Part shown: positions 43,731 to 51,673 of the stretch, piece by piece
How the letters are laid out: each line of letters begins with the position of its first letter
Position numbering within the stretch: position 1 is the first letter of the stretch
Source: Methanoculleus oceani
GTDB taxonomy: Archaea > Halobacteriota > Methanomicrobia > Methanomicrobiales > Methanoculleaceae
Direction of reading: 5' to 3'
NCBI RefSeq assembly: GCF_023702065.1
Contig: NZ_QFDM01000002.1
Span: 744,001-808,000 of the forward strand
DNA length: 64,000 nt
Position numbers and translations under genes: made by a program
Notes under the pieces: model-generated
Database searches by the model: none
What the model was told of the DNA's origin: nothing
The model's input: the letters and a program-made list of their open reading frames with translations, nothing else

Positions 43731-44428
43731 AGGCGCTCGTAACGGATGTCGACGGCACCATCACCGACCGGCGGCGGCGCATCAACACCGCTGCCGTCGA
43801 GGCCGTCCGGACCCTCGTCGATGCCGGGATCGAGGTGGTGCTCGCAAGCGGCAACACCGTCTGCTTCATGGACGGACTCTGTAAGATGGTCGGGACGGAC
43901 GGGACGATCATCGGCGAGAACGGCGGCGTCTACCGGAGGGGGTTTTCAGGCACCCTCCGGATCCCCGGCGACCAGAAGACTTGCCTCGCAGCATTCGAGG
44001 TGCTCAACGACTATTTTGCCGGAAAAGGCGTCGAACTCGAACTCTTCGGCGCACAATACCGGTTCGCCGACGTGGCCTTCGCCCGGACCATCGACCCCGA
44101 AGAAGCAAGAGCAGTCATCCGTGACCGTCACCTCCCCGTCCGGTTGCTGGATACCGGGTTTGCGATCCACATTCAGGCACCCGGCGTGAGCAAGGGGACG
44201 GCACTCGTGGAACTTGCCCGTGAGATGGGCCTTTCCCCTTCCGAGATGATGGCCGTCGGAGACTCCGAAAACGACATCGAGATGCTTGAAGTTGCCGGCA
44301 TCGGCGTTGCGGTGCGAAATGCCCCGGAACAGGCCCGTACGGCGGCGGACTGGGTCACCGGAGGAGCCTACGGAGACGGATTTGTGGAAGCGATAAAAAA
44401 GTATTATCCCGATCTCTTCAGCAGGTAG
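43724..44428 (+). CDS. Archaeal phosphoglycolate phosphatase (HAD family)
   Basis: A 234-residue HAD phosphatase of the archaeal PGP type, closer to sucrose-phosphatase-like HADs than to bacterial Gph. Motif I is [10 protein letters not shown] with the nucleophile Asp near residue 8, motif II is LASGN, the cap lies between about 80 and 150, and [10 protein letters not shown] is motif IV. It removes phosphoglycolate formed during DNA repair or, in principle, by RuBisCO-type reactions. The start GTG overlaps the radA stop. Its 3' end overlaps the convergent PRC-barrel gene by 25 bp. Confidence 0.9.
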   Translation: MLKALVTDVDGTITDRRRRINTAAVEAVRTLVDAGIEVVLASGNTVCFMDGLCKMVGTDGTIIGENGGVYRRGFSGTLRIPGDQKTCLAAFEVLNDYFAGKGVELELFGAQYRFADVAFARTIDPEEARAVIRDRHLPVRLLDTGFAIHIQAPGVSKGTALVELAREMGLSPSEMMAVGDSENDIEMLEVAGIGVAVRNAPEQARTAADWVTGGAYGDGFVEAIKKYYPDLFSR

Positions 44429-44661
44429 CGATCGACCACAACGTAGTCTTTTATGTCCTTTACCGCCTCGAACGGCACGAGCATCTTGTCCCCGTCCGTC
44501 CTGTAACCGTCGGTCTTAAACGTCTCGTCCGGTTTGACGAGCAGGTCGACAACCTGCCCTGTGTTGAGGTCGACCATAATATTCTTGATAGTCCCGATGA
44601 GCATGCCATCATTACTCATCACTTTCTTCCTCGCAAGGGCGCGGCAGAACGTTTTGCTCAT
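44404..44661 (-). CDS. PRC-barrel domain protein
   Basis: An 85-residue single-domain protein. The pattern ARKKVMSNDGMLIGTIKNIMVDLNTGQVVDLLV followed by MLVPFEAVKDIKDYVVV matches the PRC-barrel fold seen in photosynthetic reaction centre H subunits, RimM and many archaeal small proteins linked to RNA or cell division. No other domain is present. It starts at ATG 44661 and overlaps the phosphoglycolate phosphatase 3' end on the other strand. Function unknown. Confidence 0.85.
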   Translation of the reverse strand: MSKTFCRALARKKVMSNDGMLIGTIKNIMVDLNTGQVVDLLVKPDETFKTDGYRTDGDKMLVPFEAVKDIKDYVVVDRYLLKRSG

Positions 44662-44939
44662 ACAAAACGTGGGGCGTTTGTACTATTTAAATCTTCTAAA
44701 GTCTATAAAATCACGGGAAAACTGCTTTGTAGATTCCATATCGGGAAGGCGGATTCTTTATCCGGAAGAGTTTGCGCCGCCGCTGACCGTGGCCGAAGGG
44801 CGTTCGGAGGCCTCCTTCTTCGGAGAGCCGCATTACGACTTCCACGGTAACAGGCTTTCCTCCGGCCAACTTCGAAACAAGAGGTTCATATCGGCGGCGC
44901 AGGTAACTCCCGGCCGCAAAAAATAGATTCAGGGTTGAG

Positions 44940-45149
44940 TTACTTCACGGTCTCGGCCGCCATCCGGACATCGGTTGCCTTGACCGTCTTTCTGCCTGCA
45001 TGACCCGCCAGTTTGATCGCCTCTTTCGCGATCCTTGACGCGTACTGCTCCATCAGTTTTGCGAGCTCTTCATTGGCATCGGAACTCACACGTTCCGCGC
45101 CGGACTTCTTTACAATTCTGCCAACAGGTGCCAGAGGTATATCAGTCAT
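44940..45149 (-). CDS. Archaeal histone
   Basis: A 69-residue histone-fold protein: IPLAPVGRIVKKSGAERVS, then SDANEELAKLMEQYASRIAKEAIKLAGHAGRKTV in helix 2 and its loop, then KATDVRMAAETVK. It has no tails, like HMfA/HMfB, and would wrap DNA as dimers and higher oligomers. The ATG follows a purine-rich GGGGGAAA. A 10-bp inverted repeat lies in the predicted 5' leader, and a TATA-like box is found on the reverse strand near 45232-45243. Confidence 0.95.
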   Translation of the reverse strand: MTDIPLAPVGRIVKKSGAERVSSDANEELAKLMEQYASRIAKEAIKLAGHAGRKTVKATDVRMAAETVK

Positions 45150-45172
45150 GATCTCATTTCCCCCTTTTCATT

Positions 45173-45205
45173 GAGTTCTGTGAAATGCACTCACACACAG
45201 AACTC
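45173..45205 (-). promoter_or_regulatory. Stem-loop in the predicted 5' leader of the histone mRNA
   Basis: GAGTTCTGTG (45173-45182) and CACAGAACTC (45196-45205) are perfect complements separated by 13 nt. The reverse-strand TATA-like TATTTATATGAG at 45232-45243 predicts a transcript start near 45212, placing this hairpin at about +7 to +40, just upstream of the ribosome site. It could affect mRNA stability or translation, or be a protein operator. Confidence 0.5.
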
Positions 45206-45293
45206 GTTTTACAGAAGCACCATAGGTATTCTCATATAAATACTTATCCGTCCCCAGAGGGGTTGAAGCGCGAAATTCAGAACGGGGAGGGTA

Positions 45294-46172
45294 TCAAAGT
45301 GAGGGAAAGACCCGAATAATATCGGTCTGGGTAACGATCCCGATGGGCTTGCCGTCCTCGACCACAATCAGCCTCCCGATCTCCCGTTCCTTGAACCGGC
45401 CCACCAGTTCATAGAGCCGGATCGACGACGGCGCTTCCACCACATCGGTGGTCATGACCTTTGTGACGGGCGCATCCAGTGTCATGCCCCCGTCCAGGCC
45501 GCGGGCAACATCGCTCAACGTCACGATGCCCGCGAGGTCGCCGTCCTGCAGCACCGGCGCCCCGTGGATGTGATGCTTGCTGAAGAGGCGAACCGCATCC
45601 CGGAGGGTGGCGGAGAGCGGCAGGGCCAGGAGCGGGGTGCTCATGTAGTGCTTGATCGACTGCTTGGGGAGGGATATCATCTCCGCGACACTGATCAGGA
45701 GCGCCTGCTGGTTTTCGTCCATCCCGAAGATCTCGCCGCGGACGAGGAGTTTGTTCACCGGCGTGGGCCCGATCGAGACCATATCCCCTACGCGGAAGAG
45801 TTTCACGCTCCCGATGATCTTGACCACCGCCTGACAGAGGTCCGGGTGGCAGAGGGTGGTGAAACCGAGCTCCGCGACCCGGACGCCCTTTACCTTCTCA
45901 CCGTCGCGGAAGATCGGCACCTCGGACTGGTGCTCGAGGTCTCCGAGATTCAGTTCCTTGTACGCACCTGCAGTCGGGCTGTAACCCCCTTTGGGACCGG
46001 GAACGCCGTCTACAAGCCCCAGCGCCTTCAATGCCTGCATCTGGTTGCGGACTGTGCCGGGGTTGCGCTTCAGCACATCCGCGATCTCCTCACCTTTTAT
46101 AGAGTGGGAGAACTGATGATATAGAGTAATCAGAGTTATCAGGATGTCCTTCTGAATCGGAGAGAGATCCAT
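45294..46172 (-). CDS. HTH transcriptional regulator with CBS domain pair
   Basis: A 292-residue protein. A winged-helix region occupies residues 1-70 (SIKGEEIADVLKRNPGTVRNQMQALKALGLV), a middle region of about 80 residues (VRVAELGFTTLCHPDLCQ) may be a small-ligand domain, and two CBS motifs (about 180-235 and 240-292) end the protein. CBS pairs usually bind adenosine nucleotides or SAM, so this is likely a regulator that senses energy or metabolite state. A dyad covers its own start codon, suggesting autoregulation. It is divergent from NOG1 across 39 bp. Confidence 0.88.
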   Translation of the reverse strand: MDLSPIQKDILITLITLYHQFSHSIKGEEIADVLKRNPGTVRNQMQALKALGLVDGVPGPKGGYSPTAGAYKELNLGDLEHQSEVPIFRDGEKVKGVRVAELGFTTLCHPDLCQAVVKIIGSVKLFRVGDMVSIGPTPVNKLLVRGEIFGMDENQQALLISVAEMISLPKQSIKHYMSTPLLALPLSATLRDAVRLFSKHHIHGAPVLQDGDLAGIVTLSDVARGLDGGMTLDAPVTKVMTTDVVEAPSSIRLYELVGRFKEREIGRLIVVEDGKPIGIVTQTDIIRVFPSL

Positions 46173-46188
46173 AATTATCAGTAATTAT
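46171..46188. promoter_or_regulatory. Perfect dyad at the divergent promoter of HTH-CBS and NOG1 genes
   Basis: ATAATTA (46171-46177) and TAATTAT (46182-46188) are perfect inverted repeats around TCAG. The left arm overlaps the ATG of the HTH-CBS gene. The right arm doubles as a TATA-like box 25 nt before the NOG1 GTG, while TTTAAA at 46194-46199 lies about 25 nt before the HTH-CBS ATG in the other direction. Both transcripts would be leaderless. Autoregulation by the HTH-CBS protein is a plausible inference. Confidence 0.5.
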
Positions 46189-46211
46189 ACGTTGTTTAAA
46201 TACATTAGGTT

Positions 46212-47201
46212 GTGCGTACAGTGGAGTTTGAAACTATCCCGACCGTTCCGACGGCGGACGAAGTGCTCGACCGCAGTCTTCGCAGGGCGGCAGCCAAGAA
46301 GAAGCTGAAGACCAACGTCGATACCGCAAACGAAGAGTTCGTAAGAGCGGTCGCGAAAGCCCTCCACGACAAGTTAAAAAGCGTGGTCAGTTCGTTCCCG
46401 AGTTTCGAGCGCCTTTCCCCCTTCTACCAGGAGGCGACCGAGATCCTCGTCTCGCTCGACCGGCTGAAACAGTCCCTCGGCGCCGTCAACTGGGCGGCCG
46501 ACCAGGTCTGGGTCATCGGCTCCGGTTACACCCGCAGCATGCGATCGGGGATAGATACCGACAGGAAACGGCGGCAGGCAGTCGCCCGCATAGCCTCCAT
46601 CGTTCACCAGGTGGAAGACGACCTCGTATTCTTAAACGAGGCGAGAAACATCCTTCGGAAACTCCCGCACGTTGGCGAGGACGAGTTCACCGTGGTGGTG
46701 GCGGGATTCCCGAACGTCGGAAAATCTTCGTTTATCCGGCACGTATCAACGGCAGAGCCCGAAATCGCCGCCTACCCGTTCACCACCAAGGGGATCATCG
46801 TCGGCCACCACGATATCGGGAAACGCGAACGGATCCAATTCATCGACACGCCCGGAGTCCTCGAACGTCCGGCCGAAGAGCGGAACCCCATCGAGCGGCA
46901 GGCGGTAAGCGCCATCATCAACACGGCCGACGTCGTCCTCTTCATCCTGGACGCAAGCGAGCACTGCGGATACGCACTCGACGACCAGCTCCGGCTCCTT
47001 GAGGAGATACACCGGCTCGTCGACGTGCCGGTGGTGACGGTCGTAAACAAGATGGATATCCGGGGGATCGAGGGTTACCCGGCGATGTCCACGCTCACCG
47101 GCGAGGGAACGGAGGCGGTGCTCAACCTCCTGCTCACCTTCAGAAAGGAAGCCACGAAAACGAACCTGCGAGAGCCGCCCCAACCAGAAACCCAGCAATA
47201 G
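46212..47201 (+). CDS. NOG1-like GTPase
   Basis: A 329-residue Obg-related GTPase. After a helical N-terminal domain (1-155) come G1 AGFPNVGKSS at 164-173, G3 DTPGVLERP, and G4 NKMD. Eukaryotic NOG1 works in 60S subunit assembly, so the archaeal protein is likely a large-subunit assembly factor. GTG at 46212 is favoured over GTG at 46221 because the TATA-like box is 25 nt upstream. The last 62 nt overlap the convergent presenilin-homologue gene. Confidence 0.92.
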   Translation: MRTVEFETIPTVPTADEVLDRSLRRAAAKKKLKTNVDTANEEFVRAVAKALHDKLKSVVSSFPSFERLSPFYQEATEILVSLDRLKQSLGAVNWAADQVWVIGSGYTRSMRSGIDTDRKRRQAVARIASIVHQVEDDLVFLNEARNILRKLPHVGEDEFTVVVAGFPNVGKSSFIRHVSTAEPEIAAYPFTTKGIIVGHHDIGKRERIQFIDTPGVLERPAEERNPIERQAVSAIINTADVVLFILDASEHCGYALDDQLRLLEEIHRLVDVPVVTVVNKMDIRGIEGYPAMSTLTGEGTEAVLNLLLTFRKEATKTNLREPPQPETQQ

Positions 47202-48045
47202 CGCCGCTGTTCAAGGGAGGAAGGCCCGCCTGGGGCTTCCCCTTGTTGACAAAGTAGAGGAGGACGGCGAGACCGGCAAGCGACCCCGCCATCGCGCCGA
47301 GCGTCGGGGCGGAGAGGATCCAGAGGACGGCGGGCGCGTCTACAAAGACGTGCGACGATGCCACGAGAATGGAGGGCATGATCAGGTCGCCCATGCCCAT
47401 GACGAACGCGCCGCGCTCCTCCCCCTCCGCGATGTTGAGGCCCTCCCGCCGGAATGAGTAGTCCGTTCTCTTCGGAACCACGACCATGATGGGAGCTTTT
47501 GTCTCGAGGACGCCTTCGGCGAGCGTAATCATGTGTTTTGTCCGGTAGACCGATATGGCGTCGTAGACCGCGAGCAGCACGAGCAGCACGAGCACCGGCA
47601 GGATGGCGAGGGATATCCCGAAGATGGATGCGACACCCGCGGATATCAGCACGCCGAGGATATCGATGACGTACCACTCCGGGTAGAGATAGAGGAGCGC
47701 CGTCGCCGCTCCGGCACCGATGAGCGTCCCGACGGCGGCGGCACCGGTGGCCCCGAGCGCGAGGGTGGAGAGCGCCGAAAAGATGTAGACGAACGTCAGG
47801 AATATGGAGATGCCGATGAAGATGGAGATGAAACGCCGTCCTCCCATCCGGATCAGGAGGAGCAGGATCAGCGTGAAGACGAGCAGCATCCCTATGAAAA
47901 TCAGGGGATTTGCAACCGATTCGGGATCCTCGAACGCCACAAGCCCCGCCGCCTGCATGGGTATGACGAGGATGATGGCAATCATCTGGACCGAGAGGAG
48001 CATAAGGGGCATTCCAAGAAGTGGCAGCCAGTCGCGTATCTGCAT
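47140..48045 (-). CDS. Presenilin-family intramembrane aspartyl protease (PSH)
   Basis: A 301-residue membrane protease with nine hydrophobic segments. Starting at the ATG at 48045, the catalytic aspartates fall at residue 162 in AVYDAISVY and 220 in GMGDLIMPS, the numbering reported for the structure of the presenilin homologue from Methanoculleus marisnigri. The PAL-like motif appears as GLPPLNSG near the C-terminus. It would cut membrane-spanning helices; natural substrates are unknown. It is divergent from a small two-helix membrane protein gene and overlaps NOG1 by 62 nt at the 3' end. Confidence 0.95.
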   Translation of the reverse strand: MQIRDWLPLLGMPLMLLSVQMIAIILVIPMQAAGLVAFEDPESVANPLIFIGMLLVFTLILLLLIRMGGRRFISIFIGISIFLTFVYIFSALSTLALGATGAAAVGTLIGAGAATALLYLYPEWYVIDILGVLISAGVASIFGISLAILPVLVLLVLLAVYDAISVYRTKHMITLAEGVLETKAPIMVVVPKRTDYSFRREGLNIAEGEERGAFVMGMGDLIMPSILVASSHVFVDAPAVLWILSAPTLGAMAGSLAGLAVLLYFVNKGKPQAGLPPLNSGAIAGFLVGAALAGSFSWLPF

Positions 48046-48072
48046 CACAAAACTCCATTCACTATAGGTAGG

Positions 48073-48080
48073 TTAATTAA
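48073..48080. promoter_or_regulatory. Symmetric TATA-like element between divergent genes
   Basis: TTAATTAA is palindromic and lies 22 nt before the ATG at 48103 and 27 nt from the reverse-strand ATG at 48045. In a 57-bp spacer it could serve as the TATA box in both directions, giving leaderless mRNAs for the presenilin homologue and the small membrane protein. Confidence 0.45.
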
Positions 48081-48102
48081 TGCATCCTCATCACTTTAAA
48101 AT

Positions 48103-48417
48103 ATGGAGATTCGCGAACTCATCGGCGACATCGTTCTCACCATCGTGATGGTGGTCTCCACCGTCGTACTGGTGATGCGGTTCTGGCAGGACCTGATCAT
48201 AGCGGTTGCTGCGACGTTCATGATGCTCTCCCTCGGGGGGCTGCTCATATCTCTCGGTATGAAGATTTTGAGCCTTGAGGCGAGCGTCGCGCAGCGGGAG
48301 CGCACCATGCGCGTGAACATGGAGGAGATGGGAAAGACGATGAGCGCCAAATACGACAATACGGTCAGCCACATCGAAGAGATTGTAGACGGGCTCTCCC
48401 GGCGGATGTACCGGTAA
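48103..48417 (+). CDS. Small two-helix membrane protein with coiled-coil tail
   Basis: A 104-residue protein with two hydrophobic helices (about 8-25 and 30-54) and a hydrophilic helix rich in Glu, Met and Arg from residue 55 on (LEASVAQRERTMRVNMEEM). I do not recognise a family. It starts near a promoter shared with the presenilin homologue, so it could be a partner or substrate, but this is conjecture. It is 49 nt upstream of the FEN1 gene on the same strand. Confidence 0.7.
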   Translation: MEIRELIGDIVLTIVMVVSTVVLVMRFWQDLIIAVAATFMMLSLGGLLISLGMKILSLEASVAQRERTMRVNMEEMGKTMSAKYDNTVSHIEEIVDGLSRRMYR

Positions 48418-48465
48418 ACCGGATCGTCATCTTAATGGCCTCTCCCTCTCTCATGATCAGGTAGC

Positions 48466-49467
48466 ATGGGCGTTGCTATCCGAGATATCCTGGCAGACTG
48501 TAAAGAGACGGTGACGTGGGACGGCCTTTCCGGCATCGCCGCAGTGGACGCTCATAACGCGCTCTACCAGTTTCTCTCCATCATCCGGCAGCCGGACGGC
48601 ACCCCGCTGATGAACGGCGCAGGCAGGATCACCTCGCACCTCTCCGGCATCCTCTTCAGGACGGTCAACTTCCTGGAGAAAGGCATCAAACCGGTCTTTG
48701 TCTTCGACGGGAAGCCACCGGATTTCAAGCAGGAGACGATCGAGGAGCGGCGCCTCGTCCGCACCAGGGCCGACGAGGCCTGGAAGACGGCCCTGAGAGA
48801 GGGGGATATGGAGGAGGCGTACAAGCAGGCGAGCGCATCCGCCCGTATCGACAGCCACGTCGTCGCGTCGTCCCGCGAACTCCTCGACCTGCTCGGCCTC
48901 CCCTGGGTGCAGGCACCGAGCGAAGGCGAAGCACAGGCGGCCCACATGGCACAGAGGGGAGACGTCACCTACGCGGTCTCCCAGGACTACGACTCGCTCC
49001 TCTTCGGCTCCCCGGTGCTGGTGCGCAACCTCACCGTCAGCGGCCGGCGAAAGACCAGGGGGCGGACGATCACGGTGAACCCTGAGAGGATCGTCCTCTC
49101 TTCCCTCCTCGACTGTCTCGGCGTCACGAGGGAGCAGCTCGTCGAGATCGGGATCCTGGTGGGAACGGACTTCAACCCAGGGATCCGGGGCATCGGCGGC
49201 AAGACGGCCTTGAAAGTCGTCCGAAACGGCGAATTTGAGTCAGTGATCGCGGAGAAATCGCCCGACTTCGACCCCGGACCGATCCGGGATTTCTTCCTCG
49301 ACCCGCCGGTCACCGACGACTACGCCCTCGAGTGGAGGCCGCCGGACGTCGAAGGGGTCGCAGAGATGCTTTGTAAGCGCTACGACTTCTCCGAAGAACG
49401 GGTCAGGAGCGCTCTCGACAAGGTTTCGGTGAAGGCGACACAGAAGACGCTGGACGCCTGGTTCTGA
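48466..49467 (+). CDS. fen: Flap endonuclease 1
   Basis: A 333-residue FEN1, which removes 5' flaps during Okazaki fragment maturation and repair. The XPG N-domain ([35 protein letters not shown]), the XPG I-domain ([24 protein letters not shown]) and a helix-hairpin-helix ([22 protein letters not shown]) are present in order. The C-terminus TQKTLDAWF is a PCNA-interacting peptide with aromatic Trp-Phe. The ATG follows CAGGTAGC weakly; the start aligns with family members. Confidence 0.95.
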   Translation: MGVAIRDILADCKETVTWDGLSGIAAVDAHNALYQFLSIIRQPDGTPLMNGAGRITSHLSGILFRTVNFLEKGIKPVFVFDGKPPDFKQETIEERRLVRTRADEAWKTALREGDMEEAYKQASASARIDSHVVASSRELLDLLGLPWVQAPSEGEAQAAHMAQRGDVTYAVSQDYDSLLFGSPVLVRNLTVSGRRKTRGRTITVNPERIVLSSLLDCLGVTREQLVEIGILVGTDFNPGIRGIGGKTALKVVRNGEFESVIAEKSPDFDPGPIRDFFLDPPVTDDYALEWRPPDVEGVAEMLCKRYDFSEERVRSALDKVSVKATQKTLDAWF

Positions 49468-49881
49468 ACGCCGAAGCGGCAACTTTCCGCCGGACCGACC
49501 CCGAGAAGCATCCGATAACCCGAACCCGACCTCTTTTCCCCCGGATACGGGCTTTACCGAACGGCATAACAGATATATGTGGGAACGACCAATTACGCCG
49601 ATTGACGAATCTCTACCAGGCATTCAAGGCAAGATAGAATGTACAGGGACCGACAGTGAATCTCTCTATCCCCGGCCGTCGTTCAAGCATCATCGACCAT
49701 TACCGGTCACCGTTCTCCCGGCTCTTCCAGCCCCTCCCCGGGGCCACACCACCATCCGCATTCTCCGTCGCCCAGAGTCGTTCTGCTAAACCCGGGGTCC
49801 TGCAGGGACCGCCGTAAGGATTGCTCCTCCGAACATGCTGTCCGCAGGATCGGGCAGCAGGATACCATCAGGTGATCCGAT
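49468..49881. other. 414-bp spacer before DUF2193 gene, possible long leader
   Basis: No open frame with coding character is visible. A TATA-like AGATATATG at 49571-49579 is the only strong AT box, about 300 nt before the DUF2193 start. If used, the mRNA would have a leader of about 285 nt, long for this genome where most starts look leaderless. I cannot identify a known riboswitch or tRNA. Confidence 0.4.
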
Positions 49882-51381
49882 ATGAGAGAACTCTACGAGA
49901 AGATGATAAACGAGGCCATGGCCGCCCAGCGGGCGGACGTGGATACGGTAAAGGCGAAACGCGGCCAGAAGTTTACCATCGAGGACACGAAACCCTACGT
50001 CGATGCGGTCCGGAAGATGACGGCGATCGGCGACCAGAGCCAGGCGGTCATCGACCTCCACAAGAACTCGGTGATCTCGCATTCCGAGATTCTTCAAGGC
50101 CTCGCAGCAACCGTCCGTCCCGAAGACGACCCGTTCGTCGAGCACTACCAGACACCCGTGGTGCTCGAGATCCTGAAGAGTCAGGACGAAGCGTTCGCGC
50201 GAAGCGTCGATGCCTTCATCCAGGCGATCGCGGATACGGAGGCCAGGATCGGCCTTGAGGCGGTGCGGCGCTACGGCGGGTTCTACGGGCCCACCTGCGT
50301 CGTCGACTTCGCACTGATCCCGGGGAGCACGAGCAACGTCGTGAACCGGGTCTTGAAGAAGACTGATATCCCGGTCGAGCACAAGCGGGCGATCCTCGCC
50401 GCCAAATCCTGGGGCATGAACACCTCCTACGGGTTCGGGGACGTCTTCGCCCACGCCCTCGAGGCAGGGGCCACCCCCGCCGAGGCGACGAAAAAAGAGA
50501 TCGCGATCATGCAGAGGATCTACCGTGAACCCGTCGAGGCCCAGGCGGAGCTGATGGACGAGGCCGGGATGACGTCCTTTGACCCGCGGAAGTACATGAG
50601 CGAGTACCGGCGGCGGATGGAAGGAACCGTCAGGGCCGCGATCGACGACGGCGTCCACTACGGCAACATCCTGACGGTCCCCGCCTACAGCGTCGGCGAC
50701 GTCGCGCACCACATCGCACAGTCGACCTTCAACATGTGCAAGGACGACGTCGTCATGGCGGTGATCGAGGCGGTTACGGAGGTGATGGAGTCGACGCTAC
50801 GAAACTCGCTCGACTCATACGGGAGTTACTGGGACGTCCTCTCGCTTGCCACCGGTGCATCGGCCTCCGCGACCGAGTACATCCTCGAACTCGACTCATT
50901 CAACGCCCCGATGGTCGTCGACCTGCTCACGAAGAAGTTCCACAACTATGTCCTCTCCTACCCCACCCGGGGAGCGGCGGCGGAACTCCACAACTGCGAC
51001 TTCATGGACATGATCTACCGCGGGTGGAAGCTCATCGACAGGGCGCGGAAGAACCGGAACGGGTCCGACGAAGTCCTGACCCCGATGGTCGGCAAGTACC
51101 CCGTCGATCTTTCACCCATCCACGCAAACGAGGTGCTGATGAACCCGCAGTGGTACGCCTACCCGGCCTGTGCGATAACCGTCCGGTTCTCCGCCCTGAT
51201 GCGTCTTGCCGACTACCCGTGCCTCCTCACGAGCGAACCCGTGACCGCGACAATGATGACCAACGTCATCGCTCTCGAGAAGGACCAGTCCGCCGCCCCG
51301 GTGCGGGGCTGCAAGAACTGCGCCACGACGAGCCTTGTCGACCAGCGGCAGCACTATTGCCAGTGGAAAGAGGCGGTCTGA
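49882..51381 (+). CDS. DUF2193 family methanogen protein
   Basis: A 499-residue soluble protein beginning MRELYEKMINEAMAAQRADV. From memory this is the DUF2193 family, found almost only in methanogens, with no assigned reaction. It is helix-rich through residue 260, has GFYGPTCVVDFALIPGSTSN and HYGNILTVPAYSVGDVAHH, and a Cys-rich end (GCKNCATTSLVDQRQHYCQW) that could bind metal. The ATG follows AGGTGAT by five bases. It is paired with the DUF2180 zinc-binding-like gene 13 nt downstream, apparently as an operon. Confidence 0.8.
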   Translation: MRELYEKMINEAMAAQRADVDTVKAKRGQKFTIEDTKPYVDAVRKMTAIGDQSQAVIDLHKNSVISHSEILQGLAATVRPEDDPFVEHYQTPVVLEILKSQDEAFARSVDAFIQAIADTEARIGLEAVRRYGGFYGPTCVVDFALIPGSTSNVVNRVLKKTDIPVEHKRAILAAKSWGMNTSYGFGDVFAHALEAGATPAEATKKEIAIMQRIYREPVEAQAELMDEAGMTSFDPRKYMSEYRRRMEGTVRAAIDDGVHYGNILTVPAYSVGDVAHHIAQSTFNMCKDDVVMAVIEAVTEVMESTLRNSLDSYGSYWDVLSLATGASASATEYILELDSFNAPMVVDLLTKKFHNYVLSYPTRGAAAELHNCDFMDMIYRGWKLIDRARKNRNGSDEVLTPMVGKYPVDLSPIHANEVLMNPQWYAYPACAITVRFSALMRLADYPCLLTSEPVTATMMTNVIALEKDQSAAPVRGCKNCATTSLVDQRQHYCQWKEAV

Positions 51382-51394
51382 AGGGGGCTACGCT

Positions 51395-51604
51395 ATGAAG
51401 TGCTACATCTGCGCCCTTGAGGGGGGAGAGAGCGAGGCGGTGGCAGTCTGCATCGTCTGCGGGATGGGACTCTGCATGGAGCACGCCATCCGGAAGGATG
51501 TCGATCTCTGGGAGGGCGGCTACCCGCTTCCCAGCAAGCGCGTGAAGGCTCCGCTGCCGAGGATTCTCTGTCCCGAGTGCTATGCTGCCCTGTACGGGAA
51601 GTAA
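51395..51604 (+). CDS. DUF2180 family small zinc-binding-like protein
   Basis: A 69-residue protein with cysteines at 3, 6, 19, 22 and 27, His30, and LCPEC near residue 60, arranged like a treble zinc-ribbon or B-box. I recall this as the DUF2180 family of archaea. It begins at ATG 51395, 13 nt after the DUF2193 stop. It likely works with DUF2193, perhaps as a metal-binding or assembly partner. Confidence 0.8.
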   Translation: MKCYICALEGGESEAVAVCIVCGMGLCMEHAIRKDVDLWEGGYPLPSKRVKAPLPRILCPECYAALYGK

Positions 51605-51673
51605 GGCACTCGCCCGGCCATTTTTGGGCAAATCTTCATCTCTGAAACGGTGTTACCTTGATCTGGTGAAACA

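Noticed and set aside
44534-44926. Open frame between the PRC-barrel and histone genes
   Set aside because: Its first third is antisense to the PRC-barrel gene and the rest has no domain-like pattern, start signal or family resemblance. The 278-bp spacer 44662-44939 is left without a gene.
44700-44940. Possible tRNA or small RNA
   Set aside because: No T-loop consensus, anticodon stem or CCA-like end could be assembled by eye; the same check over the other long gaps also found no tRNA.
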